Assembly: GCA_965249895.1 (NCBI GenBank) | Contig: CBDFNC010000004.1 | Location: 1,364,001 to 1,428,000, forward strand | DNA length: 64,000 bases | Direction of reading: 5' to 3' | From: CBDFNC01 sp965249895 | GTDB taxonomy: Bacteria > Pseudomonadota > Gammaproteobacteria > Enterobacterales > CBDFNC01 | Part shown: positions 53,882-63,047 of the stretch, piece by piece | Numbering within the stretch: position 1 is the first letter of the stretch | How the letters are laid out: the number at the start of each line of letters is the position of its first letter | Translations under genes and position numbers: made by a program | The notes under the pieces: model-generated | Told to the model about the DNA's origin: nothing | Databases searched by the model: none | What the model saw: the letters and a program-made list of their open reading frames with translations, nothing else

Positions 53882-55324
53882 TTGGTGTTGAAGTATCTAA
53901 TTCCGCTATTATCCCTTTTTATATGGCCCGTCGCTTCTGAGGAGTCGACGGAAGAGCCGCTCATTATTTTCGATGAAAGGCAAACTTATCAGGGAGATCT
54001 GGATATTCTCCTTAAGCAAAGAGTGATTAGGGCATTAGTGGTTTACAACCCAGCCTATTATTTTGTCGATAACTTTAAGCAAAGGGGAATAAGTTACGAA
54101 TCCCTCAGCGCCTTTGAAACCCATATCAACAAAAAGTATTTCAAAGGGAAAGCACTAAAAGCCCATATTGTCTTTATTCCTGTAAGCCGTGATGAGCTCC
54201 TGCCATCCCTCGAAAAAGGCCTGGGTGATATCGCAGTCGCCAACCTTACCATTACCCCCGAACGACAAAAGGTCGCGGATTTCTCCACCCCAACGGTGAC
54301 TAATGTCAAAGAGATCCTGGTGACGCAAAAAGGCAGCACACCAATAAAGTCAGCGGAGGAATTATCGGGAAAAACGCTGTGGTTGAGAAAGAGCAGCAGT
54401 TATTATCAAAGTATTAACTCCCTGAATGAAGAACTGCTTAAAGCCGGGAAGCCGCCAGTTTATGTACACCTGGCCAGTGAAGAATTGGAAGATGCAGATT
54501 TACTGGAGATGCTTAACGCCGGTTTTATACCCGCCATTATTGTCGATAGCCACAAAGCGGAATTTTGGGCTGATATCTTCGACCAAATCCAGCTGCACTC
54601 TGATATTGCAGTCAGGGAGTCTGGAAACATCGCTTGGGCGTTCCGTAAAAACAGTCCCAAGCTGGAAGCTGAGCTCAAGCAGTTTTTACGCGGTGCCCGT
54701 AAAGGCACGTTGTTTGGAAATATTTTATTTAAAAAGTATTTGAAGGACAATAAGTGGGTGAAAAGGGCCCTGAATAAACAGGAGTTTGAGAAGTTCAACC
54801 AGGTTACAAAATACATAAAGAAATATGCAACCCAATACGAATTTGATTGGTTGATGATTGCAGCTCAAGCCTTTCAGGAATCTGGATTGGATCAAAACGC
54901 CAAGAGCCATAAAGGCGCGATAGGTGTAATGCAGGTATTGCCCAGTACAGCCAAAGAGCCTTATATAAACATTCCCGACATCAAGTCACTGGATAACAAC
55001 ATTCACGCTGGGGTGAAGTATTTACGTTACCTCAGAGACAGGTACTATTCGGATGAAAAGTACACTGAGCTTAATGCTATGTTGTTTTCATTTGCAGCTT
55101 ACAACGCCGGCCCTGCACGGGTTATCAACTTGCGGAAAAGAGCACAACAACGTGGGTTAAACCCAGATATCTGGTTTAACAATGTCGAGCAAATAGCGGC
55201 AGAACGCATTGGCAGGGAAACGGTTCAATATGTCAGCAACATCTACAAATATTATATTGCCTATTCACTGATGACGGCTCATAACAAAAATCGCACCGCA
55301 TCTATCGAACAAATAACCAATTGA
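53882..55324 (+). CDS. mltF: MltF-type membrane-bound lytic murein transglycosylase
   Basis: 480 residues: signal peptide (YLIPLLSLFIWPVAS), a periplasmic amino-acid-binding-like domain (SBP_bac_3, about 45-290, with IAVANLTITPERQKVADFS), then a lysozyme-like SLT domain from about 320. The catalytic Glu is expected in AAQAFQESGLDQNAKS, with GAIGVMQVLPSTA and FAAYNAGPARV typical of family 1 transglycosylases. It cleaves peptidoglycan glycan chains at the outer membrane. The start is a TTG (53882) or the adjacent GTG, with AAGGA upstream. Clearly more than the usual single SLT domain, as expected for MltF. Confidence 0.92.
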   Translation: MVLKYLIPLLSLFIWPVASEESTEEPLIIFDERQTYQGDLDILLKQRVIRALVVYNPAYYFVDNFKQRGISYESLSAFETHINKKYFKGKALKAHIVFIPVSRDELLPSLEKGLGDIAVANLTITPERQKVADFSTPTVTNVKEILVTQKGSTPIKSAEELSGKTLWLRKSSSYYQSINSLNEELLKAGKPPVYVHLASEELEDADLLEMLNAGFIPAIIVDSHKAEFWADIFDQIQLHSDIAVRESGNIAWAFRKNSPKLEAELKQFLRGARKGTLFGNILFKKYLKDNKWVKRALNKQEFEKFNQVTKYIKKYATQYEFDWLMIAAQAFQESGLDQNAKSHKGAIGVMQVLPSTAKEPYINIPDIKSLDNNIHAGVKYLRYLRDRYYSDEKYTELNAMLFSFAAYNAGPARVINLRKRAQQRGLNPDIWFNNVEQIAAERIGRETVQYVSNIYKYYIAYSLMTAHNKNRTASIEQITN

Positions 55325-55352
55325 TTAGCGCATTTTCAGGAATCGGCTAGGG

Positions 55353-55829
55353 TCATCGTACCCTACGCGCCATCCAATAGTGTTTTCTCCAGTAAGGGTT
55401 GTTCAGTTTTGAAATGGTCACCCCTTTACTGGTGGATGCATGTAAAAACAAACCTTCCCCCAAGTACATGCCCACATGACGCGTTTTTCCATTGATCAGA
55501 AAAAACACCATATCGCCGGTTTGTAAACTGCTCTTATTCACATGGCGACCTTTTTTGGCTTGATAGTAGGTGGTTCTGGGTAATGTATGAGTAAACTGTT
55601 CGCCGTAAGTTTGCTGAACAAATGCAGAACAATCTATCCCTCGCTTGCTATTACCTCCCAACTTATAAGGCACACCTCTCCAGCTCTGATATTGCGTCAT
55701 CAATTGAGCCACAGTTGGATCCTTTAAATTTAAGCTAGCTGGTGATGGCTGCTTAACCGCCGGTTTACTACTGCATGCTTGCAACAGTACAACAAGGATA
55801 ATGACAAGTAAGGGTTTTATCGCAAACAT
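55353..55829 (-). CDS. NlpC/P60 lipoprotein endopeptidase (Spr/MepS-like)
   Basis: A 158-residue lipoprotein: signal peptide with lipobox (LLQACSS), then an NlpC/P60 domain from about residue 45. The catalytic Cys is in KRGIDCSAFVQQTYG, the His in KTRHVGMYLGEGLFLHAST. It hydrolyses peptide cross-links in peptidoglycan. It is convergent with mltF and so forms a pair of murein-acting genes, though on opposite strands. Length and layout match MepS-like enzymes. Confidence 0.93.
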   Translation of the reverse strand: MFAIKPLLVIILVVLLQACSSKPAVKQPSPASLNLKDPTVAQLMTQYQSWRGVPYKLGGNSKRGIDCSAFVQQTYGEQFTHTLPRTTYYQAKKGRHVNKSSLQTGDMVFFLINGKTRHVGMYLGEGLFLHASTSKGVTISKLNNPYWRKHYWMARRVR

Positions 55830-55986
55830 AAATTTAACCAGTAAAGAACTCAGACTAAGTCTAACAAAATTACGCTCAGGTAATGACAGGCTTTTCCCTC
55901 CAGAAAGTCAGTTTTTTATCAGCCCCGCTATTAAATTGGCCAACCTTTTGCAATTGGATTAAAAACATAGCAAATAGGTAGACACT

Positions 55987-56832
55987 ATGACTGGTAAGAT
56001 ACTTCGTGTTTCAGTTTTTCTCTGCGTAATAGCAAACCCTTGCTCCCTGTCGGCTCTGGAGTTGAGTTTTGGGTTATATGCTTCGGACAAGGCCAGTACA
56101 CTGGTGACTCAATTCAGGCCCATTCTGAATCAGCTGGAAGCTAAACTCAGTCGCAAATTGAAAACCAACGTGAAAATCAGGATGCAAATTGCGAAAAACT
56201 ACCAAATAGGCGTTCAGGAGCTGGTGGAGGGGAAGGTGGATTTCGCCCGATTTGGTCCCGCATCATATGTGCAAGCAAAGGCACAAAACCCGCGGTTGGA
56301 TATTCTGGCAATGGAATCCAATCAAGGCACCAAATTCTTTAATGGCGTTATCTGCGTCAATGCTAACAGCAATATTTTTACAGTTAGTGATTTAAAGGGG
56401 AAAAACTTTGCGTTTGGCAGTCAAAGATCCACAATTGGACGTTACTTATCCCAGTCATACCTAGCAGATCATCAAGTAACAGTAGCAAAACTAAACAATT
56501 ACAAGTATCTCGGTCGCCATGACAAGGTAGCGGCGGCTGTAGCCCAGGGGCTATTCGATGCCGGGGCAGTAAAAGAAAGTACTTTTCTAAAAATGAGAAG
56601 AAAAGGTCTGCCCCTCAGAATAATCGCCAAATTCAAAAATACCACCAAACCCTGGATAGCCAGTGCCACCCTTAAGCCTGAAATAAAAGCAGCCCTGTCC
56701 CAAAGCTTATTATCACTCAAGGATCCGGCAGCCCTCGCCGCGCTAAAAAAAGACGGGTTCTTACCAGGTAAAGATCAAGACTATCAGGCGATACGAATCG
56801 CAATGCAAGACGAACGATTCTTTGCCGAATAA
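55987..56832 (+). CDS. PhnD-like periplasmic binding protein
   Basis: 281 residues: signal peptide (ILRVSVFLCVIANPCSLSA), then a PhnD/phosphonate-type type-2 binding fold with LSFGLYASDKASTLV, VDFARFGPASYVQAK, LKGKNFAFGSQRSTIGRYL and DAGAVKESTF. No ABC permease or ATPase gene is near. Instead a hybrid histidine kinase starts 9 bp downstream, so the protein probably serves as a periplasmic sensor partner rather than a transporter subunit. The ligand is unknown. Confidence 0.9.
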   Translation: MTGKILRVSVFLCVIANPCSLSALELSFGLYASDKASTLVTQFRPILNQLEAKLSRKLKTNVKIRMQIAKNYQIGVQELVEGKVDFARFGPASYVQAKAQNPRLDILAMESNQGTKFFNGVICVNANSNIFTVSDLKGKNFAFGSQRSTIGRYLSQSYLADHQVTVAKLNNYKYLGRHDKVAAAVAQGLFDAGAVKESTFLKMRRKGLPLRIIAKFKNTTKPWIASATLKPEIKAALSQSLLSLKDPAALAALKKDGFLPGKDQDYQAIRIAMQDERFFAE

Positions 56833-56841
56833 GGGAGATTG

Positions 56842-58656
56842 ATGATGACTTCTATTGGCAACTGGCCTTTGTGGCTCAAATACACCCTTTTAATGGCTCT
56901 GTTAACGACACTGATCAGCTTGATAGCCGGTGAAGCGGTCAGGCTGCACGAGAGCCCTTACCTGGAGGGTAAGTTGGAGCAGCAAATGCAAAAAACCTTT
57001 GCTGCCTTATCAGCGGCCACTATGGAGGATGTTATTACCGAAGATGTGCCACACCTGGAATCTATGCTTAAACAATTGATACAACACTACCCGGATATTT
57101 GTTATGTGGAAATCAGCAATGAAAAAGGGGTTAAGTTAGCGCAATGGGGAGTGGCTGACGCCACCAAAGATAAGATAAAGAAGTTCCACTATCGCATTTC
57201 CCATGAAGGTGAGATTTTTGGTGAAATACGTATATCAATTGGCTTAGAATCACTCCTGCAGCAACTTGAATACCATGTGAATCAAAGCAGGCTTTACTCC
57301 GCCGTCGCTCTTTTTACCCTAGGCCTGGTTTTTTATTTTATTTCCCAGCAACTGTTTATCTCTCCCATCAATAAGATCAGCAAAAAGCTGATGCGATTAA
57401 CCAAAGCTTCCGGCGCTAAAAAACTCAAGCTAAGCAGCCGGGGTGAATTAAAACAGTTAAACGAATCCGTGGACTTGCTGGTTCTCACCATAAAACAGAA
57501 ATGCGCAAAGGAGGTATTGCTTAAAAAAGCCATGCAAGACGCCAGGCAAGCAAGCAAAGTCAAAACCGAGTTTATCGCCACCATGAGCCACGAAATTCGC
57601 ACCCCCATGAATGCCATCCTGGGCACTATGGATATATTAAAAGGTGAGCAGTTAACCCCTAAGCAGCTTCAATACGTTGATACGTCCGAAAATGCAGCCA
57701 AGTTATTATTAGGACAGCTCAACAGTATTTTGGACTATTCAAAGCTGGAATCAGGTAAATTAGCCTTGGAAATCCAGCCGTTTTCACCGTCCAGGTTGCT
57801 TAGCTCTATTACCAACATGTTTATGGAGACAGCCAAACAGAAGAAGGTTGAACTGACAATAATAAACAAGCTCGCAAATAACATCGACATGCTGGGCGAT
57901 GCCAGTCGACTCAGCCAGGTGCTTACAAATTTAATTGCCAATGCCGTCAAGTTCACCCCAAAAGGGCAAATAACTGTCAAGCTTTCAGCGTGTTCACATG
58001 CGGATGAATGGCTGTGTGTGTTCCAGGTAGAAGACACTGGAATTGGGATTGATGAGGCGAAATTAGATGCAATTTGTAGCGCCTTTACCCAGCAAGACCC
58101 TTCCTTTTCACGCCGCTATGGTGGCGTGGGTCTAGGTTTATCCATTGCCAAGCACCTTTTGGAACTAATGGGAAGTGAGCTAAAGCTGAGCTCCAAATTA
58201 GGGATAGGCTCCTGCTTTAGTTTCGAGCTCCATCTAAAACAGGCGCCACAAGTAGCCCGTCAAGAAAAAACAATGCCTCAGTCAATGCAGCATGTCGACA
58301 AACCAGTGTTGTTGGTAGAAGACAGTCCCGCCAATCAGCTTGTTGCTAAAACTATTTTACAACGTGCCGGTTTAAAAGTGGTGACCGCAGACAATGGCCT
58401 TGAGGCGATTAGGCTGGTAAAAGAAAAAGCCTTTTCCGTCATTTTAATGGACCTGCAAATGCCAAAGATGAATGGATTAGACGCCAGTAAAAGTATCAGA
58501 AAACACCACAACAAAACACCTATAATAGCCATGACTGCCAATGTGTCTCCCAGAGATAAGGCCTTATCATTTAGTGCAGGAATGGACGATTTTCTAGCCA
58601 AACCCGTGGACAAAAAACAGATGCTGAGTTTAATCAATCAATGGGCCAGCCCTTAA
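56842..58656 (+). CDS. Hybrid sensor histidine kinase
   Basis: About 604 residues. Membrane segment near 15-30, a periplasmic loop of about 120 residues, a second membrane segment (SAVALFTLGLVFYF, about 155-172), a HAMP-like linker, HisKA with the phospho-acceptor His in IATMSHEIRTPMNAIL, HATPase_c with NLIANAVKF, DTGIGID and GVGLGLSIAK, and a C-terminal receiver with Asp in VILMDLQMPKMNG and Lys in FLAKPVDKKQ. AGGGAG precedes the paired ATGs at 56842 and 56845. It lies 9 bp after the PhnD-like gene and likely senses through it. There is no output regulator in the operon; the convergent receiver gene is one candidate. Confidence 0.93.
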   Translation: MMTSIGNWPLWLKYTLLMALLTTLISLIAGEAVRLHESPYLEGKLEQQMQKTFAALSAATMEDVITEDVPHLESMLKQLIQHYPDICYVEISNEKGVKLAQWGVADATKDKIKKFHYRISHEGEIFGEIRISIGLESLLQQLEYHVNQSRLYSAVALFTLGLVFYFISQQLFISPINKISKKLMRLTKASGAKKLKLSSRGELKQLNESVDLLVLTIKQKCAKEVLLKKAMQDARQASKVKTEFIATMSHEIRTPMNAILGTMDILKGEQLTPKQLQYVDTSENAAKLLLGQLNSILDYSKLESGKLALEIQPFSPSRLLSSITNMFMETAKQKKVELTIINKLANNIDMLGDASRLSQVLTNLIANAVKFTPKGQITVKLSACSHADEWLCVFQVEDTGIGIDEAKLDAICSAFTQQDPSFSRRYGGVGLGLSIAKHLLELMGSELKLSSKLGIGSCFSFELHLKQAPQVARQEKTMPQSMQHVDKPVLLVEDSPANQLVAKTILQRAGLKVVTADNGLEAIRLVKEKAFSVILMDLQMPKMNGLDASKSIRKHHNKTPIIAMTANVSPRDKALSFSAGMDDFLAKPVDKKQMLSLINQWASP

Positions 58657-58663
58657 CAATGAC

Positions 58664-59035
58664 TTACAACTCCATGGCGTCTATTTGAGCTTGCAGCTCA
58701 GGAAAAGTAAAAGGTTTCGCAAGGACACTATCCACACCAAATGACTTAGCCATTCGTAAGTATTGTCCTCCTGCAACCCGACCACCGCCCGAAATTGCGA
58801 TGATTTTAAAAGGCTTGCTTGGCTTCATCTTCATGATGTTCATTATAAAACCAATTCCGTCTTGTACCGGCATCACTATGTCTGTGATGATCAGGTCCGG
58901 ATGAGATTGTTTTACTGCCTGCAACCCCTGATCTCCATCAAATGCACAAGTAACGTCATAACCTTTTAGCCTTAATACGCCGCTGAGGGCTTCATTTAAA
59001 TCTTCATCATCTTCAATTAACAGAATTTTCGTCAT
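58664..59035 (-). CDS. Stand-alone response-regulator receiver
   Basis: A 123-residue CheY-like receiver: acidic pocket in KILLIEDDEDLNEA, phospho-acceptor Asp in DLIITDIVMPVQDG, conserved Ser/Thr at IAISGGGR and Lys in SVLAKPFTF. It has no DNA-binding domain. Its start overlaps the 3' end of the PAS kinase gene by 23 bp, so the two form an operon and the kinase is the likely phosphodonor. Convergent with the hybrid kinase, only 7 bp apart at the 3' ends. Confidence 0.93.
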   Translation of the reverse strand: MTKILLIEDDEDLNEALSGVLRLKGYDVTCAFDGDQGLQAVKQSHPDLIITDIVMPVQDGIGFIMNIMKMKPSKPFKIIAISGGGRVAGGQYLRMAKSFGVDSVLAKPFTFPELQAQIDAMEL

Positions 59036-60533
59036 TTTCCTGATCCCTTTTGCCCACCAACACAGGGAGCTGAACTGAAAAACAGGCCCCTCCCTCGGGT
59101 AAACTGGTTACTTTGATAACACCATTGTGCTCAGCAACAATGCCATAGCTGATAGAAAGACCCAGCCCCGTCCCCTCTCCTACCTTTTTAGTGGTAAAAA
59201 ACGGATCGAATACTTTGCCGGAATTAACCTGAGAGATCCCACAGCCAGTGTCTGTGACATCAATACATACATTCCCAGGCTCAAGATAAGAACGTACTGT
59301 AATCTCTTTACTTTCACTGTCTTGCACCGCATCGATGGCATTATTCAATATATTAGTGAAGACTTGGGATAACTTAACAAAATTACAAAATAGCGGCGGA
59401 AGATCTTTCGCCAGCGAAGTGTTCACCTTGATGTTAGCCTGCTTTATGCTCGAGTTAAGCAAAACAAACGAATCTTTGATGATCACATTAATATCGTTTT
59501 CTTCACACTGAAACTCGGCCTCTTCGCGACTTAATACCTTTAAGTGGGAAATAATCTGGTCAATTCGTTTTATCTGATCGGTTAGCTTATTAAGCGATTT
59601 CGCTACGTCTTGTTGCGCTGTTACATTTTCCAATGCCAGCATAGTGGACAGCATCTCGACATGCATGTTAATCGCGGCTAGCGGTTGATTAATTTCATGC
59701 GCCAAGCCCGCTGACATTTCTCCAATAGAAGCCCACTTTTCCGCGTTTTCCAACCTTTCCCTGGTATCTGCCAGGGCAATTTCGGCTTGCTTTCGTTTGG
59801 TGATATCAAGGACTACTGCACCGACTGCCAGGGTTTTTCCGCCTTCTGAGACAATAGGAAAAAGGTAATCGATAAGGTGAAACTGTTTGTCTGGGTTTTG
59901 CGGCAGACATATTGAAAACTCACGCCCCAGGATGGACTTCTGGGTCTGTCTTATCATTTCCAACTCTGGAATAATTGACTCTTTCGCATGAGGCAATACA
60001 TCTGCCAATCGTCGGCCCATGTGGTTTTCTATGGGTAAGCCATTAAGTTGTGCCAGCACTTTGTTGATCCTGAAATACCTGAATTCAGGTCCCTCCATAA
60101 TGGCCAATCCCACCGGCAGGTTTAATAAAATAGTATCCAGGTAGTTGGTCATCAGCAGCAAATTATTCCGGTGACCACATACCTTGCCAATAAACACCAA
60201 CTTTTCCAAAGATTGCTCATTATCTCGTGATACAAACATCGCAAATTCTAGTTGCACCCACTGATTGTATTTACTTATCAGGCTTACGGTCCTATTCGAC
60301 ACTTCGGTATGGCGTCTTACGTCAGTAAAAGCAGTTTTCAAAATATCTTGCTGGCTAGTATCCACTAACTCATCGATTGACCTCCCCTCCAATTCAAATT
60401 CCTGATACTCCAACAACTTCACTGCACCTTTGTTAAGGCTATAAATCTTACCGTCAGGATTAAGAGTGATAAGCAAATCAACCATGGAATCAAGCAAAGC
60501 CGTGGGCACACGGAGCGTTGGTTCAAACCTCAT
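59013..60533 (-). CDS. PAS-domain sensor histidine kinase (cytoplasmic)
   Basis: 506 residues without membrane segments. Two PAS regions (about 10-110 and 125-245; SLNKGAVKLLEYQEFELEGR in the first) precede HisKA with ASIGEMSAGLAHEINQPL, where His is the phospho-acceptor. The HATPase_c domain has NILNNAIDAVQDSE, DTGCGIS and GEGTGLGLSISYGIV. It belongs to the HEINQPL group related to DctB/NtrY kinases. It is transcribed with the downstream stand-alone receiver. The signal is unknown and is presumably an intracellular ligand or redox cue. Confidence 0.93.
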   Translation of the reverse strand: MRFEPTLRVPTALLDSMVDLLITLNPDGKIYSLNKGAVKLLEYQEFELEGRSIDELVDTSQQDILKTAFTDVRRHTEVSNRTVSLISKYNQWVQLEFAMFVSRDNEQSLEKLVFIGKVCGHRNNLLLMTNYLDTILLNLPVGLAIMEGPEFRYFRINKVLAQLNGLPIENHMGRRLADVLPHAKESIIPELEMIRQTQKSILGREFSICLPQNPDKQFHLIDYLFPIVSEGGKTLAVGAVVLDITKRKQAEIALADTRERLENAEKWASIGEMSAGLAHEINQPLAAINMHVEMLSTMLALENVTAQQDVAKSLNKLTDQIKRIDQIISHLKVLSREEAEFQCEENDINVIIKDSFVLLNSSIKQANIKVNTSLAKDLPPLFCNFVKLSQVFTNILNNAIDAVQDSESKEITVRSYLEPGNVCIDVTDTGCGISQVNSGKVFDPFFTTKKVGEGTGLGLSISYGIVAEHNGVIKVTSLPEGGACFSVQLPVLVGKRDQENDENSVN

Positions 60534-60673
60534 AGTTTAAATAACCTTTGTGTAATATGGGTTAGCACTAGTCAGTATATACAAGCACATTTTATAGGGG
60601 ATTTAATTGATACAGAAATTAGTATAGGAAGGATCTTCATTCTTTCAATATTTCAAATGCTTATCACTGCAAT

Positions 60674-60811
60674 ATGAGCATTATCGCCACAAACTTAAAC
60701 ACCAGTCGAGTTATAAGGCTAACCGTTTTAACTGGCATAACCACCTTGTTATTCATTTTTCCCTACCAGGTTCAAGGAAATCGGGATCGCTCTAACCCTC
60801 TCAGAAATTAA
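60674..60811 (+). CDS. Possible small membrane or exported peptide (45 aa)
   Basis: MSIIATNLNTSRVIRLT followed by a hydrophobic stretch (TTLLFIFP) and a basic end, closed by TAA. No good Shine-Dalgarno, and no family recognised. It could be a chance frame or the start of a lost gene. Confidence 0.2.
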   Translation: MSIIATNLNTSRVIRLTVLTGITTLLFIFPYQVQGNRDRSNPLRN

Positions 60812-61041
60812 CAAGCCTTACAAATATCAACTGACTAATAAGTATTCACAGGCTAAATTGATAGTTCAAATAGACTTATCTAAAACGGCTCTCTTTTTGC
60901 TTTGCAAACTGAGAAAACGCTCCCCATTCACCCTTTCCTATAAAATATCAAAGAACACAAATAGATTGTAACAATCTGATAAATAAGAGATATCTAATTT
61001 ATATCGTATCTAAAACACATTTCCGGCACCACATTTGCTCT

Positions 61042-61077
61042 ATCTCCCATAACTGCCCCACAGGCATAATGGGAGAT
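61042..61077 (+). promoter_or_regulatory. Hairpin enclosing the Shine-Dalgarno of the first exopolysaccharide gene
   Basis: ATCTCCCAT (61042-61050) pairs perfectly with ATGGGAGAT (61069-61077), 18-base loop. The 3' arm contains GGGAG, the ribosome binding site 6 bases before the ATG at 61083. Folding would block initiation, so this looks like a translational switch. The trigger is unknown. Confidence 0.6.
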
Positions 61078-61082
61078 ACCCA

Positions 61083-63017
61083 ATGAATTCTCAGTACACT
61101 GTACTTTCTCAAAATAAACATCGAGGTTTGTTATGGCTAGAATGTCTGGTCGCCCTGGCGACTCTGGCTCTGCTCTGGCCGATGCCGCTATTTTACTATT
61201 TGACTGCTAAATACAAACGGCAGCCTGCTTTCATCCACGACAGGCAGCAAAATAAACCATTCATTCTTTATTTTCTCAATGGGCCGACAAGGTGGCGTAA
61301 GTTTCCCCAACTGCTCCATGTGATTCGAGGTAACTTAAGATTATTCGGAGCCAACCCCAATCAAAACAACACAAGCCACCTTCCTGAAGGGCTGATTTCC
61401 ATTGCCGAGCTAAGCCGAAAAACAGGAGGCAAAGACCTGCCTACTTGTCAGGCCGAAGAGGCCATCTGGCTTTCTAAGCAAACCGTTAAAAGCAGTATAA
61501 AGGCGCTAGTAAAATTCTGCTTTTTATGGGTATTACTACCAACCCCGCCGAGTAACAAGTTCAAACGCTTTCGTTTGCTAGGCATAACTATTAACAATCA
61601 AGACATGCCACAGGCGGTTACAGAGATATGTGATAACGCGCAGCGCAAGGTTAAACGCCGCGTGGGGTTTCTCAATGCAGATTGTGTCAATATAGCGTAT
61701 GCCGATCAGTTGTATCGCAGTACTCTGGCAGGCTTTGATGCGGTTTATGCTGATGGGGTTGGCGTTCGTATGGCAGCGTCCATGATAGGTATTTCTCTGT
61801 CAGACAATATTAATGGGACGGATTTGCTGCCGCTGCTATGCCAGCAAGCCGCCAGCAAAAAACTGTCCATCTATTTATTAGGGGCCAAACCAGGTGTCGC
61901 TGCCAGGATGCAGGCTGTACTGACTGCCAGCTACCCGAATTTACATATTGCCGGCCACCATCATGGCTACTTTGAACAGCCCGAGAACCACAGAGTTATC
62001 GCTCATATTAACCAGTGCCAACCCGATATTCTGCTGGTCGCTTTTGGAGCGCCAAAACAGGAGTTTTGGCTGAACGAAAATCACCATAAAATTACAGTAC
62101 CAGTCGCCCTTACCGTGGGTGGATTATTTGATTTCTATTCAGGTGATATTCCAAGAGCCTCGACCAAACTAAGAGGATTAGGACTGGAATGGGCTTATCG
62201 CCTTTACCAAGAGCCCAAACGCCTGTGGAAACGCTACATCTTAGGAAACCCCCTCTTTTTATTTCGGATCTGGCGGGATCAAAATACCTTACGCAAAGAA
62301 CAATTACCGACAAATCAAAATGAGCCATTAAAGATCTTTACCACTCCACCTAGCAGCTGGGCACAGCAAACTCGCAGGTGCTGGTTAATCACCCGGTTGC
62401 ATGGAAAAAAATTGGTATTTATCGCAGGTAAACGAGCGCTCGATATCAGTATATCAACCACAGGTATGCTCCTGCTTTCTCCATTGCTGCTGGGAATCGC
62501 GATTGCCATTAAATTGGAACGCAAAGGGCCTGTTTTATTTAATCAGAGCCGAATTGGGCTGGATGGAAAACCGTTCACATTCTGGAAATTCAGAACCATG
62601 GTGGATCAGGCCGAGCTTATCAAAGACAAACTGCATACACAAAATGAAATGGCTGACGGCGTGCTGTTTAAAATGCAACGCGACCCCAGAGTTACCCGAC
62701 TTGGCCAATATCTGCGTCGCTATTCTCTGGATGAACTGCCTCAGCTATGGAATGTATTAGTGGGTGATATGGCACTGGTTGGACCCCGACCTGCACTGGA
62801 CAACGAGGTTAAAGAATACAACAGCACTGACAGGGAACGACTCGCGGTAATACCCGGGATAACCTGTACCTGGCAAGTATCTGGGCGCTCACTGGTGCCG
62901 TTTAAACAACAAGTAGAAATGGACCGAATGTATATACACCAAGCGTCACTTTACAACGACCTAAAATTGATAATTAAAACTATCCCAGCAGTATTTGGTG
63001 GCAAAGGCGCCTGGTAG
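61083..63017 (+). CDS. Fused WecG/TagA glycosyltransferase and sugar transferase
   Basis: 644 residues, three parts. (1) Residues about 15-130: a hydrophobic helix and a segment KFPQLLHVIRGNLRLFGANP that mirrors the ELPQLWNVLVGDMALVGPRP of the C-terminal domain, a degenerate sugar-transferase copy. (2) About 160-395: a WecG/TagA/CpsF glycosyltransferase with FLNADCVNIAYA, DAVYADGVGVRMA and FGAPKQEFWL. (3) About 445-644: a full polyprenyl-phosphate sugar transferase (RALDISISTTGM, WKFRTMV, LPQLWNV, VGPRPAL, then PGITCTWQVSGRS). It likely adds the first one or two sugars of an exopolysaccharide repeat to the lipid carrier. First gene of the operon. Confidence 0.92.
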   Translation: MNSQYTVLSQNKHRGLLWLECLVALATLALLWPMPLFYYLTAKYKRQPAFIHDRQQNKPFILYFLNGPTRWRKFPQLLHVIRGNLRLFGANPNQNNTSHLPEGLISIAELSRKTGGKDLPTCQAEEAIWLSKQTVKSSIKALVKFCFLWVLLPTPPSNKFKRFRLLGITINNQDMPQAVTEICDNAQRKVKRRVGFLNADCVNIAYADQLYRSTLAGFDAVYADGVGVRMAASMIGISLSDNINGTDLLPLLCQQAASKKLSIYLLGAKPGVAARMQAVLTASYPNLHIAGHHHGYFEQPENHRVIAHINQCQPDILLVAFGAPKQEFWLNENHHKITVPVALTVGGLFDFYSGDIPRASTKLRGLGLEWAYRLYQEPKRLWKRYILGNPLFLFRIWRDQNTLRKEQLPTNQNEPLKIFTTPPSSWAQQTRRCWLITRLHGKKLVFIAGKRALDISISTTGMLLLSPLLLGIAIAIKLERKGPVLFNQSRIGLDGKPFTFWKFRTMVDQAELIKDKLHTQNEMADGVLFKMQRDPRVTRLGQYLRRYSLDELPQLWNVLVGDMALVGPRPALDNEVKEYNSTDRERLAVIPGITCTWQVSGRSLVPFKQQVEMDRMYIHQASLYNDLKLIIKTIPAVFGGKGAW

Positions 63018-63047
63018 AGCAACCGGTTTTAAAAAAGGAATTTTACT

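Larger units (their letters stand above)
60534..61082 (+). other. Intergenic leader region before the exopolysaccharide operon
   Basis: About 550 bp between divergent genes. It contains a possible 45-codon frame (60674-60811) with an N-terminal hydrophobic stretch and no clear ribosome binding site. Near 61020-61080 lies the hairpin that buries the next gene's Shine-Dalgarno. The rest is A+T-rich and probably carries the operon promoter. No strong terminator was seen. Confidence 0.5.
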
